From assembly GCF_001278115.1 (NCBI RefSeq), contig NZ_LIYD01000005.1, positions 852,924 to 916,923 on the forward strand: a stretch of DNA of 64,000 bases, given 5' to 3'. This DNA comes from Flavobacterium akiainvivens. Lineage in GTDB: Bacteria > Bacteroidota > Bacteroidia > Flavobacteriales > Flavobacteriaceae. The position numbers and the translations under genes were made by a program. Positions within the stretch are counted from its first letter, which is position 1; the number at the start of each line of letters is the position of its first letter. This document shows positions 52,677 to 61,282 of the stretch, in pieces. The notes below the pieces were generated by a model that searched no databases, was not told where the DNA came from, and saw nothing but the letters and a program-made list of their open reading frames with translations.

Positions 52677-53378
52677 ATGAAAAACAAAGAAATCATATTG
52701 AGTACCAAATCACTTGGAAAATATTTTAATGAGCCCGTAAAATTCAAGGTGCTTGACGATATAAATATAGAAGCCTTTAAGGGAGAATTCCTGACACTTG
52801 TAGGGAAAAGTGGGTCAGGAAAGTCTACATTATTGTATTGCCTGAGTACCATGGATACATCCTATGAAGGCAAAATCTATATCAACGGTGTAAAGGTCAC
52901 TGGGCAAAAGCAAAATCAACTATCTGCTATGCGAAACGCGGATATTGGGTTCATTTTCCAATTTCATTACTTGTTGCCAGAATTTTCGTGTTTAAAAAAT
53001 GTAATGATCCCTGCACTAAAGCTTGGAAGGCTATCCCATGAAGAGGCTGAGGTAAAAGCCTACCAAAAACTCGAAATGCTGGGGCTTGAAAACCAGGCGT
53101 TAAAACAGTCTTCAAAACTCAGCGGCGGACAACAACAGAGAGTTGCTATTGCAAGGGCGCTTATTAATGACCCGGCCATTATTATGTGTGACGAACCAAC
53201 GGGTAATCTGGACAGCAAAAATACCCAGGTTGTATTTGATATTTTCAAGCAGATTACAAAAGACCATAATAAAACCATTATAGCGGTAACGCACGATAAC
53301 GACTTTGCTGCAAACAGCGACCGCACGATTGAGTTGGCAGATGGTAGGATTATCAGCCACGATAAACACTTTGATTAA
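52677..53378 (+). CDS. ABC transporter ATP-binding protein (LolD/MacB type)
   Basis: A 233-residue ATPase from the ATG at 52677, 4 bp after the permease stop; earlier in-frame codons belong to the permease. Walker A LVGKSGSGKSTLLYCLS, Q-loop FIFQFHYLLPEF, signature KLSGGQQQRVAIARAL, Walker B AIIMCDEPTGNLDSKN, H-loop AVTHDND. It powers the permease. Confidence 0.95.
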   Translation: MKNKEIILSTKSLGKYFNEPVKFKVLDDINIEAFKGEFLTLVGKSGSGKSTLLYCLSTMDTSYEGKIYINGVKVTGQKQNQLSAMRNADIGFIFQFHYLLPEFSCLKNVMIPALKLGRLSHEEAEVKAYQKLEMLGLENQALKQSSKLSGGQQQRVAIARALINDPAIIMCDEPTGNLDSKNTQVVFDIFKQITKDHNKTIIAVTHDNDFAANSDRTIELADGRIISHDKHFD

Positions 53379-53869
53379 GCATTAAACACCTAGCCTAATA
53401 ATTAATTAATGTATAAAGAAAGTGGGGATTTGTAATTTCCCTGAGAATCTTCATGTGAATTTTAGTTTTAGGTTAGACCATCTTATTTTACATTCTTTTT
53501 TACTATAGGCTCATGGATGAACACTATGTGAGGACATCCGAAATATTTTCTCTGTTATCGGCAAACACTCCAAATTATCTGCTGCTATACCGATATCCTG
53601 TTATTACTCTTGGGTCAGAAGATACTACGCCATCGTAAAGAACGGATCAAATAACACATTGATAAGGGCTTTGCAAGCTCTATCTAAGATTTTATTTTTT
53701 ATACCGAATAAGCATTGCTCGAATTTCAATAAAATGCTGTATTATTTTTAGTAGTACCACAATGCATTTTAGTATAAAAAGCAACCAATTTGGTATAATT
53801 TAAAAAGAGGCAGTTGCTCAGAACAATAGGTTTGCATCCAAAATTAATCGTTAAATCGATTTCAATAAG
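53379..53869 (+). promoter_or_regulatory. intergenic region with the LytTR-linked promoter of the TonB receptor
   Basis: No gene is seen in 53379-53750; a 42-codon frame at about 53512 has no coding character. From 53750 the sequence mirrors 48811-48936: TTTGGTATAATT at 53789-53800, AAAAAGAGGCAGTT, then GCATCCAAAATTA and ATAAGATG. The spacing to the start (81 bp) equals that of the TolC operon (84 bp). Confidence 0.6.
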
Positions 53870-56242
53870 ATGACAAACAAAATCATTTACACATTGCTCC
53901 TTATCGCAATTTCATTTGTGGCATACGGACAGGAAAAATTTACACTTAGCGGTACTATCGCTATAAAAGAAAATACCGAAACTATAATCGGCGCAAGCAT
54001 CTACATTCCAGAGGCAAATGTTTCGGCAGTGACCAATTCTTATGGTTTTTATTCTATTACACTTCCAAAAGGAGAATATACACTCGTAATCAGTTATGTA
54101 GGTTTTGAGACTATTGAGGAACATCTTTCTTTAACAGGAAACATCAAAAAAGATTTCTCTATGTTCGCAAAGAGCACCGAATTAGATGCCGTAGTAATTT
54201 CAGTAAACCACTCAAGAACAAACATCCGTAAACCGGAAATGAGTGTAAATAGACTTTCCATCAACACCATTAAAAAAATGCCCGCAATTATGGGCGAGGT
54301 TGATATTTTGAAGGCTATACTGCAACTGCCAGGGGTTTGTAATGCGCAGGAAGGCGCAACAGGTTTTAACGTTAGGGGTGGTTCGGTTGATGGAAATCTG
54401 GTGCTTTTAGATGAAGCCGTCGTTTATAATACCTCGCACCTATTTGGCTTTTTCTCAGTTTTTAATGCTGATGTGATCAAGGATTTGAAATTGTATAAAG
54501 GCGGTATACCTGCTAATTTTGGAGGGCGTACTTCCTCTGTACTAGATATTTATCAAAAGGAAGGGAACAATCAGGAATATCACGTAACGGGAGGAATCGG
54601 GGCAGTTGCCAGCAGATTATTAGTTGAAGGCCCCCTGGTAAAAGATAAAAGTTCTTTCGTAGTTGCAGGCCGTGCTTCCTATGCACACTTATTTTTGAAA
54701 CTGGCGGATAATGCCAATTCTGTTTCTTTTTATGATCTGAATGCCAAACTCAACCATAAGATTAATGATAATAACCGCATTTTCCTATCGGGATATTTTG
54801 GGAAAGATCAAATGGATTTTGGTAATTTTTTCAGCAATAACTATGGCAACTCATTTCTTAATCTTAGGTGGAATCATACCTTTTCTGAGAAGTTATTTTC
54901 CAATGCGTCGGTAATTTATAGCAAATACGATTATGGCTTAAAGATAAAATACGTTGGCATTGATTGGGTATCTGATATTAATAACTACAATTTCAAATAC
55001 AACTTCACCCATAACCTGTCTGATAAAATTATTTTGAATTATGGCATCAACTCTATTTATTATCAATTCAATCCAGGTACAATAAAACCGATGGATTTCA
55101 CATCGTCTATCAATCCAGACCAGATTGAAGAAAAATATGCCTGGGAAAATGCCTTATACATCAGTGCTGAACAAAAACTTTCTGATAAAATATCATTGAC
55201 TTATGGATTGCGATATAGCAATTTTCAGCGCTTAGGTGAACAGAATGTAAACACATATGCCAATAACCAAGCCGTCGTTTATAATCCTGAATTAAAGATT
55301 TACGAAGCAGGAACGCCAACAGGTACAATACATTATAATAAAAACGAGAGGATTATTGATTTTGGCAATTTTGAGCCCCGCTTAGCAGTTTCTTATGTCA
55401 TAAATGATAACCAATCCGTTAAGGCGAGTTATAACCGGATGAGCCAATACATACATTTAATTTCTAATACAGCATCAGTTTCCCCATTGGACATTTGGGC
55501 ACCGAGCGACCAATACTTAAAACCCGAAATTCTGGACCAGGTGGCACTGGGATATTTCAGAAATTTCGGCAATGGTAATTACTCATTGGAAGCAGAAACT
55601 TTTTACAAGAGAATTAAAAACAAGACTGATTACATTGACGGTGCCGAGTTGATCGCCAACAAAGCGATAGAGGAGGTAATGCTTAATGGCGAGGGAAGGT
55701 CTTGCGGGCTAGAGCTGATGCTGAAAAAAAATACAGGAAAACTTACAGGCTGGCTTTCTTACACACTTTCCAGGGCAGAGCAACGTACACCCGGAAGAAA
55801 TGCATATGAATCTGGCATCAACAACGGCGAGTGGTATCGTGCCAATTACGATAAAACGCATAATTTCTCCCTCACAGGTGCCTATCAGCTCAATAAAAAA
55901 TGGAATTTTGGTGGTGTCTTCACCTACCAAACAGGGAAAGCTACAACTTATCCAATCGGCAAATATCTTTATCAGGGCATTACTATTGCCAATTACGGCG
56001 AACGAAATATTAACTCGCTTCCGGCCTATCATCATTTGGATTTATCGGCTACCTACACACCAAAGCCTGACAGTAAAAAAAGATGGAAAAGTGAATGGGT
56101 TTTCAGCATCTACAATGTTTACAATAGAGGCAACGCAGCGACGCTAATGTTTGAACAAAACCGGGATACAGGAATAAGCGAGGCAAAGAAGATTTCCATT
56201 TTCGGTATCATCCCCGGCGTGAGCTACAATTTTAGATTTTAA
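53870..56242 (+). CDS. TonB-dependent outer-membrane receptor with CarboxypepD_reg-like domain
   Basis: A 790-residue receptor: signal peptide (residues 1-20, cut near AYGQ), a beta-sandwich N domain (GASIYIPEANVSAVTNSYGF), plug domain (LPGVCNAQEGATGFNVRGGS, GGIPANFGGRTSSVLDIYQK), and a barrel ending in the Phe signal GVSYNFRF. The substrate is not evident. It is cotranscribed with a DUF4249 lipoprotein 17 bp downstream, a known pairing, and shares its promoter type with the exporter. Confidence 0.93.
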   Translation: MTNKIIYTLLLIAISFVAYGQEKFTLSGTIAIKENTETIIGASIYIPEANVSAVTNSYGFYSITLPKGEYTLVISYVGFETIEEHLSLTGNIKKDFSMFAKSTELDAVVISVNHSRTNIRKPEMSVNRLSINTIKKMPAIMGEVDILKAILQLPGVCNAQEGATGFNVRGGSVDGNLVLLDEAVVYNTSHLFGFFSVFNADVIKDLKLYKGGIPANFGGRTSSVLDIYQKEGNNQEYHVTGGIGAVASRLLVEGPLVKDKSSFVVAGRASYAHLFLKLADNANSVSFYDLNAKLNHKINDNNRIFLSGYFGKDQMDFGNFFSNNYGNSFLNLRWNHTFSEKLFSNASVIYSKYDYGLKIKYVGIDWVSDINNYNFKYNFTHNLSDKIILNYGINSIYYQFNPGTIKPMDFTSSINPDQIEEKYAWENALYISAEQKLSDKISLTYGLRYSNFQRLGEQNVNTYANNQAVVYNPELKIYEAGTPTGTIHYNKNERIIDFGNFEPRLAVSYVINDNQSVKASYNRMSQYIHLISNTASVSPLDIWAPSDQYLKPEILDQVALGYFRNFGNGNYSLEAETFYKRIKNKTDYIDGAELIANKAIEEVMLNGEGRSCGLELMLKKNTGKLTGWLSYTLSRAEQRTPGRNAYESGINNGEWYRANYDKTHNFSLTGAYQLNKKWNFGGVFTYQTGKATTYPIGKYLYQGITIANYGERNINSLPAYHHLDLSATYTPKPDSKKRWKSEWVFSIYNVYNRGNAATLMFEQNRDTGISEAKKISIFGIIPGVSYNFRF

Positions 56243-56259
56243 TTTTAAAAACATGCAAA

Positions 56260-57081
56260 ATGAAAACAACTTATAAATATTTACTTATACTATTGTGCAT
56301 CTCTCTTTTTTCATGCGAAAAAGTGGTTGATGTAGATCTAGAAATAGCAACCCCTCAATTGGTTATTGATGCCTCAATAGATTGGGTAAAAGGCACAACA
56401 GGGAACGACCAGAAAGTAATACTTTCTGCTACTACAGGATATTACAATGCCGAGTTCCCAACAGTTTCGGGGGCAAGTGTTGTTGTAACAAATTCGGCAA
56501 ATATTGCTTTTGATTTTATAGAAACTCCCGGAACTGGAGAATATATCTGCAACAATTTTGCACCTGTTCTGGGCGAAACTTATACCTTGAAAATAGAGTT
56601 GAATGGCGAAGTTTATACCTCAACCGAAACGTTGATAGGTGTACCAGAAATTGAAAATAATATTATACAGAATAATGCTGGTGGCTTTAGTGGCGATGAA
56701 ATTGAAATCGAATACAAATATCAGGATGACGGGCAAAACGAAAATTACTATTTGCACCGTATTGTCTCGCCTGTATCAACTTATCCGGAATATAAGGCCC
56801 AGGATGATGAACAAAGTCAGGGCAACCTTATGCGTCAATTTTTTTCTGACGAAGATTTAAAAGCCGGAGATCAGGTAAACATTAGGTTGTATGGTATTTC
56901 AAAGAGATACTATGATTATTTCAGAAAGTTATTAGCAGCTTCCGGTGCAGGGTCTGGACCATTCCAGACATTACCAGGTTCAGTGAGAGGAAATATCTTA
57001 AACCAAACTCATTTTGAAAACTTTGCATATGGATATTTTAGAGTATCGGAGGTTGCCAGTATGAATTACGTGGTACAATAA
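56260..57081 (+). CDS. DUF4249 domain-containing lipoprotein
   Basis: A 273-residue lipoprotein (signal YLLILLCISLFSCEKVVDVD, Cys about residue 19) with the beta-rich DUF4249 body (VVIDASIDW-like start, GASVVVTNSANIAFDFIETP, TYTLKIELNGEVYTSTETLI). DUF4249 proteins accompany TonB receptors in Bacteroidota and are thought to be surface substrate-binding partners. 57082-57275 holds no gene. Confidence 0.88.
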   Translation: MKTTYKYLLILLCISLFSCEKVVDVDLEIATPQLVIDASIDWVKGTTGNDQKVILSATTGYYNAEFPTVSGASVVVTNSANIAFDFIETPGTGEYICNNFAPVLGETYTLKIELNGEVYTSTETLIGVPEIENNIIQNNAGGFSGDEIEIEYKYQDDGQNENYYLHRIVSPVSTYPEYKAQDDEQSQGNLMRQFFSDEDLKAGDQVNIRLYGISKRYYDYFRKLLAASGAGSGPFQTLPGSVRGNILNQTHFENFAYGYFRVSEVASMNYVVQ

Positions 57082-57275
57082 AATAAGAAATATAGTTTAT
57101 ATGACAGTATATATGGAAAGGATTTACTACATGTTGTATAATGATAATCTATATAAATATGTTTTATTATTACTCATATTGTTATAATATTTCAACTGTA
57201 ATAACCTTGAATGAACCTCAGTTCAATGGTTAAACTTTATCTAGAGGCAATCAATTATCATATTTAAACTCCTAA

Positions 57276-58103
57276 ATGGATAAATTTTACTATGAAATAC
57301 TAAATAATCTGGAAACAGCAATCAATGAGTTAGAGATTGAAGCCGGTAATTCAATCGAAAAAACAGAAACAGCTATAACCTTTATTCTTAAAGGCTTGTC
57401 CGAATTAAAGGAATTTGTTATAAAAAGGGGATTTAACAGCATTAATGAGGAAATCCAGTTTTTTAAATACCAGAAACCTGCTATCGTATCTAAACTCATT
57501 TACTTTAACTCCATTTATAAAATCGAAACCAAAAAGCCATACGGATCAAAGCCGGTAAGAAAATTTCTTAATCGAGAGCTAAAAAAAATTAAAAGGTATT
57601 TTGATAATAACTTGGAATTTTATAAATATTACCGTACCAATAGCACGTTTATTGACGAAAAACTTTTCGTCAGGGGTAGATGTGACATTAAGTTGAGTTT
57701 AGACACTTTTTATTTTGAAGCAGACCACCGCTTTTCAACTTCCCACGATTATAAAGTCGCCAAAATTATTGCGAATGACCTTGTACAAGTTTATATTGAA
57801 GACCAGTTAAACAAACGCAATCAGAAAAAAAAATCTGACGGTTATCCTTTGACTTGGACAGCAAGTAAAACAGCGTTAACGGAGCTGATTTATGCACTTC
57901 ATTCACAAGGTGTTTTTGACAATGGCAATACGGACATTAAAATTATAGCCAAGACATTTGAACTTGCTTTTAATATCAACCTGGGCGATTTCTATCATAC
58001 TTATTTAGAACTTAAAAGCCGGAAAATAAATCAAACAAAATTTCTTGACAGCCTACGGGATGCGCTAATCAAGAAAATTGATGAACAGGAAGAAAGAGAA
58101 TAG
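57276..58103 (+). CDS. rteC: RteC family regulator (intact copy)
   Basis: A 275-residue protein with RteC features: helical N half (ITFILKGLSELKEFVIKRGF, YKIETKKPYGSKPVRKF), FYKYYRTNSTFIDEKLFVRG, and DFYHTYLELKSRKINQTKFL at the end. In CTnDOT RteC is activated by RteB and switches on excision and, through it, transfer genes. It is the undamaged counterpart of 40091-42338. The A-run that is broken in the other copy has nine A here and keeps frame. Confidence 0.88.
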   Translation: MDKFYYEILNNLETAINELEIEAGNSIEKTETAITFILKGLSELKEFVIKRGFNSINEEIQFFKYQKPAIVSKLIYFNSIYKIETKKPYGSKPVRKFLNRELKKIKRYFDNNLEFYKYYRTNSTFIDEKLFVRGRCDIKLSLDTFYFEADHRFSTSHDYKVAKIIANDLVQVYIEDQLNKRNQKKKSDGYPLTWTASKTALTELIYALHSQGVFDNGNTDIKIIAKTFELAFNINLGDFYHTYLELKSRKINQTKFLDSLRDALIKKIDEQEERE

Positions 58104-58108
58104 CTTTC

Positions 58109-58747
58109 TTACAATATTCCACGGTGCAAATGAACACCTTTTGTCCGTACAATGGTTTCAGATACCACAGGGGTTTCTTTCTGCTTTTCGACCTGCTCCG
58201 GGGCATCTTGTTTGATTTCCAGTGTAATGGATAGCTGTATCTTTCTTTCTACGGCAGCCAGTTCCGTTTTAAGCTCACTCAATCGGCTTTCCTTAGACCA
58301 GTTTCCGTTAAATACTTCCTGAAGAACAGGTAAGTCTTTTTTAATTTCCACAATCTTCTTTTGTTCCTGCTCGATATAGCCGGACAATTTCTCCAGTGCG
58401 TTCAGGAAGTTCATAGCCGCCAGCTTTTCATCTTTCGCAATTATCCCGTTACTGTCCACATACCTGCGGTATTGTTTATCATCTTCGGAATTTTCTTTGA
58501 GTAGCGTGTGTAGTTCCTGCGTGAGCGGAAACAGGTCGTGTTCCGTCTTTCTCCAGTGATTGATGTCTATTGCCTTCTCTACGGGGTTCAGAACGAATTT
58601 AAGACCGCCAAATCCGCTGTATCGCATCATTAGCAGTCTTTCGCCTACGGTGGCTTGCCGTTTCTCCTTTTCCAGTTTAAAAACAATTCGCAGGGCATCA
58701 ATATTCAGTTGGAGATGTTGCTTTTTACTGAAGCCCATTTTCCTCAA
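58109..58747 (-). CDS. shortened helicase/DNA-methylase protein (N terminus joined to C terminus)
   Basis: A 212-residue protein. The first ~90 residues (MRKMGFSKKQHLQLNIDALR, VGERLLMMRYSGFGGLKFVL, HDLFPLTQELHTLLKENSED) are the start of the giant SNF2/N6-methylase family; residues about 100-190 (MNFLNALEKLSGYIEQEQKK, SRLSELKTELAAVERKIQLS) look like its C-terminal coiled coil. The helicase and methylase middle is gone, in frame. It may still be translated, but the enzymatic functions are absent. It overlaps the DUF1896 gene by 23 nt. Confidence 0.65.
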   Translation of the reverse strand: MRKMGFSKKQHLQLNIDALRIVFKLEKEKRQATVGERLLMMRYSGFGGLKFVLNPVEKAIDINHWRKTEHDLFPLTQELHTLLKENSEDDKQYRRYVDSNGIIAKDEKLAAMNFLNALEKLSGYIEQEQKKIVEIKKDLPVLQEVFNGNWSKESRLSELKTELAAVERKIQLSITLEIKQDAPEQVEKQKETPVVSETIVRTKGVHLHRGIL

Positions 58748-59162
58748 TCCACATTGAGATGGTTCCGGTCAGTTCGGTATAGAGCATGTCAAACTCATTT
58801 CTGTTGGCGAAATCATCAGTTAATTCATATCCTGCGAAAACAGGCTCACAAACGGGGAACATTTTCAGGGCGAATGGTCGCAGTTCCTCGTCCGCCATTA
58901 GGGTGTCAAATTCATTGTATACCACTTTGAAAACCGTGTCGAACTTGGAGAAGTGCAAGCCCTCAAAAAGAATGTAGTTGGCTATTTCGTCGCATTGCTC
59001 AACGGCGTTTCCTGAACGGAAAGCACCCTCGTAAGCATTGGCAGCCCACGAAGAGCGTTGGTCTATAAATTTTTGGTCGTGTGCCTTTTCGGGAAAGCTG
59101 CTGTTTAATAATTCTTGCAGCCTTAATCTGAAATATGATAGGTCTTTTTGCTGTACATCCAT
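58725..59162 (-). CDS. DUF1896 family protein
   Basis: A 145-residue acidic protein, about 85% identical to the copy at 42648-43085 (LSYFRLRLQELLNSSFPEKA, SSWAANAYEGAFRSGNAVEQ, TELTGTISMWIEENGLQ). Function unknown; a conserved CTn gene paired with the giant helicase/methylase. The GCCAAA/CTGCC element lies 70-103 bp upstream. Confidence 0.88.
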   Translation of the reverse strand: MDVQQKDLSYFRLRLQELLNSSFPEKAHDQKFIDQRSSWAANAYEGAFRSGNAVEQCDEIANYILFEGLHFSKFDTVFKVVYNEFDTLMADEELRPFALKMFPVCEPVFAGYELTDDFANRNEFDMLYTELTGTISMWIEENGLQ

Positions 59163-59231
59163 ACTTTATTTTGTTTAGAATTTTACTTAAATACTAAAAT
59201 TAGATGCAAGAGCAAATGCCTTTGAGAATGG

Positions 59232-59265
59232 TGTAGGGTTTGGCGTTGAGTGGCAGGATTTGGCG
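59232..59265 (-). promoter_or_regulatory. GCCAAA/CTGCC element upstream of the second DUF1896 gene
   Basis: On the minus strand GCCAAATCCTGCC, CTCAA and GCCAAACCCTACA. The leader from here to the gene aligns with 43086-43187. Confidence 0.5.
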
Positions 59266-59342
59266 TAAACATAATCAGCGAAGCACCCGAATACAGATTG
59301 GTTTTGATTAAATTTGACAATTAAACAATACCGGGAAAGAAT

Positions 59343-60956
59343 ATGGCTAAAAAGGATTTTGAGAGTAAGAAACCAAACAATATTGCAGAATATATAAGCC
59401 TTGCAAATGATATATCCGACTTCCAAAACAGATTGATAGCAATAGATTTCTTTTCAAAGTATAAATGCTTTGACAGCAAAAAAGAATTGTATCGTTTGAT
59501 GAAAACGGACAGAATATTTGAAGTTAAAGAGCAAGCCTTTAGAGCATTGCAAAATCTTGGCGAAGATGTAAGATTGACTAAAAAAAAGAAAGGAAAACCA
59601 GTTAAAACCATTAATGATAAACTTTTGATTTTGCACAATTCATTTAATGGCGACCCTTATACGATAACAGATTTCAAGATAAAGTTTAAATATTTATATC
59701 CTTACATTTATGATATTTATAATTATGAAAAGAAGTCAAAGTTTGACAGCTTTATAACAAGCTCAATTAAGACATTCGCAAAGACTAAAATAAAGCACAA
59801 TTATTCCATCAACCTCAGTTTTTCGGCTCATGATACTTCAATTACTAAGGAAGTTTTTGAAATGGAATATCAAGGAAGTTCAGATACAAATGACGAGTTA
59901 GTAGTTGAGAACAATAAGCTAACCATTAAGTGCAATAGAACTGCAAAAATCAATCTTATAAACATTGTTTTTTCGGAAAGCAATTCTATTCATAATCAGA
60001 TTATAAAATCTCTGATATATTATTATATTCGAGTAAACCGTTTTATTCCTATTCAGGAGATCTCCATTAACCGAATAAAGCAGACAGGAGAAGAAGCAAT
60101 ACTTTCGTTGCCAACCGCAAAAATTGATATTGAACAGATATTGAACGATAAGTTTCAAGGCGTTGATATTCCAACTGCCAATATCGTCGACATATTTAAG
60201 ATTAATGATAAATCCAACGCAATCCAATATGCTTTAACTTATCTTTTGAAGTCAAAAATTACCAATGAAGAGAGCGAGCGTTTTGAAAAGCTGTGGAAGT
60301 CTTTTAATTCAATATATTACTACTTTGGAAATGGTGCAAATGAAAATGAATGCCATCGTTTAATGAGAGATTTTATACTTGCCGATCCAACATTATTCTC
60401 AAAATCATTGCATAAGGCAAGAACCATTACGGCTAAAGAACTTCGGGAAAAAGTTCGTTTCTATGAGCTACTAAGTAATGATTACGACACAAAAGAAAAG
60501 ATTGTTTCTTTTATTGCATTTATCTTCAGGTATCACAATCCGGTTATTTGTAAAAACCTATTTGATAATATCAGTTATTTTGAAGCTGATTTAAAAGATA
60601 TTTTCAATCTGGATAAAGTTGAAAGTAAGTTTAATAAGTTCGACTATATCAAAGAACTTTATCATAACAATAAGTCTTCGGCAGACAATGAAATAATCTT
60701 TAAGAAGATTAAAGAATACTTAAAGGATAAAGTTAAAAATCCAGTAGCAAATACCGAATTGGAAATTATTATATTCATCTGTATAAAATACTGTTACTAT
60801 TTACGAAACAAGATATTTCACGCAGAAAAACAAGATTTAACTTTTAGGTTTGCTAAAAACAACTTGATTTTTGAATTAGAATGGGTAAATGAAATACTGG
60901 AAACCCTAATAATCGAATTAATATCTGCTAATTCAAGTTGGACAAGGAGAATTTAA
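59343..60956 (+). CDS. hypothetical protein with HEPN-like C-terminal Rx4H motif
   Basis: A 537-residue soluble protein. The N terminus (residues 1-80) has HEAT-like short helices (IDFFSKYKCFDSKKELYRLM, VKEQAFRALQNLGEDVRLTK). The long middle is AT-rich and not recognised. Near the C terminus CIKYCYYLRNKIFHAEK gives RNKIFH, the Rx4H motif of HEPN RNase toxins, in a helical context. I infer a single-gene abortive-infection type protein, but this rests on one motif and genomic context. Its base composition is lower in GC than the mob genes. Confidence 0.45.
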   Translation: MAKKDFESKKPNNIAEYISLANDISDFQNRLIAIDFFSKYKCFDSKKELYRLMKTDRIFEVKEQAFRALQNLGEDVRLTKKKKGKPVKTINDKLLILHNSFNGDPYTITDFKIKFKYLYPYIYDIYNYEKKSKFDSFITSSIKTFAKTKIKHNYSINLSFSAHDTSITKEVFEMEYQGSSDTNDELVVENNKLTIKCNRTAKINLINIVFSESNSIHNQIIKSLIYYYIRVNRFIPIQEISINRIKQTGEEAILSLPTAKIDIEQILNDKFQGVDIPTANIVDIFKINDKSNAIQYALTYLLKSKITNEESERFEKLWKSFNSIYYYFGNGANENECHRLMRDFILADPTLFSKSLHKARTITAKELREKVRFYELLSNDYDTKEKIVSFIAFIFRYHNPVICKNLFDNISYFEADLKDIFNLDKVESKFNKFDYIKELYHNNKSSADNEIIFKKIKEYLKDKVKNPVANTELEIIIFICIKYCYYLRNKIFHAEKQDLTFRFAKNNLIFELEWVNEILETLIIELISANSSWTRRI

Positions 60957-60963
60957 TTAAGCT

Positions 60964-61071
60964 CTATTGAGGAGTGGATATCTCGTCAATAGCGAGTTCT
61001 AAACGATGTTTTTGATACTCTAAAAGGGGTTTTTTATCCGTCATTTTGGGTGATTTGGCAGAGTTTTTCAT
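60964..61071 (-). CDS. very small hypothetical ORF (35 codons)
   Basis: The minus strand reads MKNSAKSPKMTDKKPLLEY then QKHRLELAIDEISTPQ and stops. The composition is protein-like (charged, helical), unlike the surrounding AT-rich DNA. It could be a remnant of the start of a longer CTn gene. No function can be given. Otherwise the 326 bp between 60957 and 61282 show only a terminator. Confidence 0.3.
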   Translation of the reverse strand: MKNSAKSPKMTDKKPLLEYQKHRLELAIDEISTPQ

Positions 61072-61207
61072 TTATTCTCTTAATTAAAGAGAAACAAAAA
61101 ACATCATTTAAACAACAATAAAGGCGTATTTTTTACTATTTGTGTGATAGTCACAATATTATCAACAAATATAAATGTTCAATAATTGCCGTTTTTATTC
61201 GAAAAAC

Positions 61208-61225
61208 AAAGGGTTTCGGCCCTTT
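61208..61225 (-). terminator. possible terminator after the epimerase-like gene
   Basis: Short stem AAAGGG / CCCTTT with a 6-nt loop, followed on the minus strand by GTTTTTC, 58 bp past the gene end. Confidence 0.5.
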
Positions 61226-61282
61226 TCATTTCGAATTCTTATACAAATCAATATGCCTTACTGGCTGAGTTCTTACACATAA

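Noticed and set aside
53512..53640. 42-codon frame between the ABC ATPase and the TonB receptor
   Set aside because: No coding character, no family match, and it lies in a degraded AT-rich spacer.
61050..61066. gatttggcagag as a sixth GCCAAA/CTGCC element
   Set aside because: Only half of the composite is present and it lies within the small 35-codon frame.
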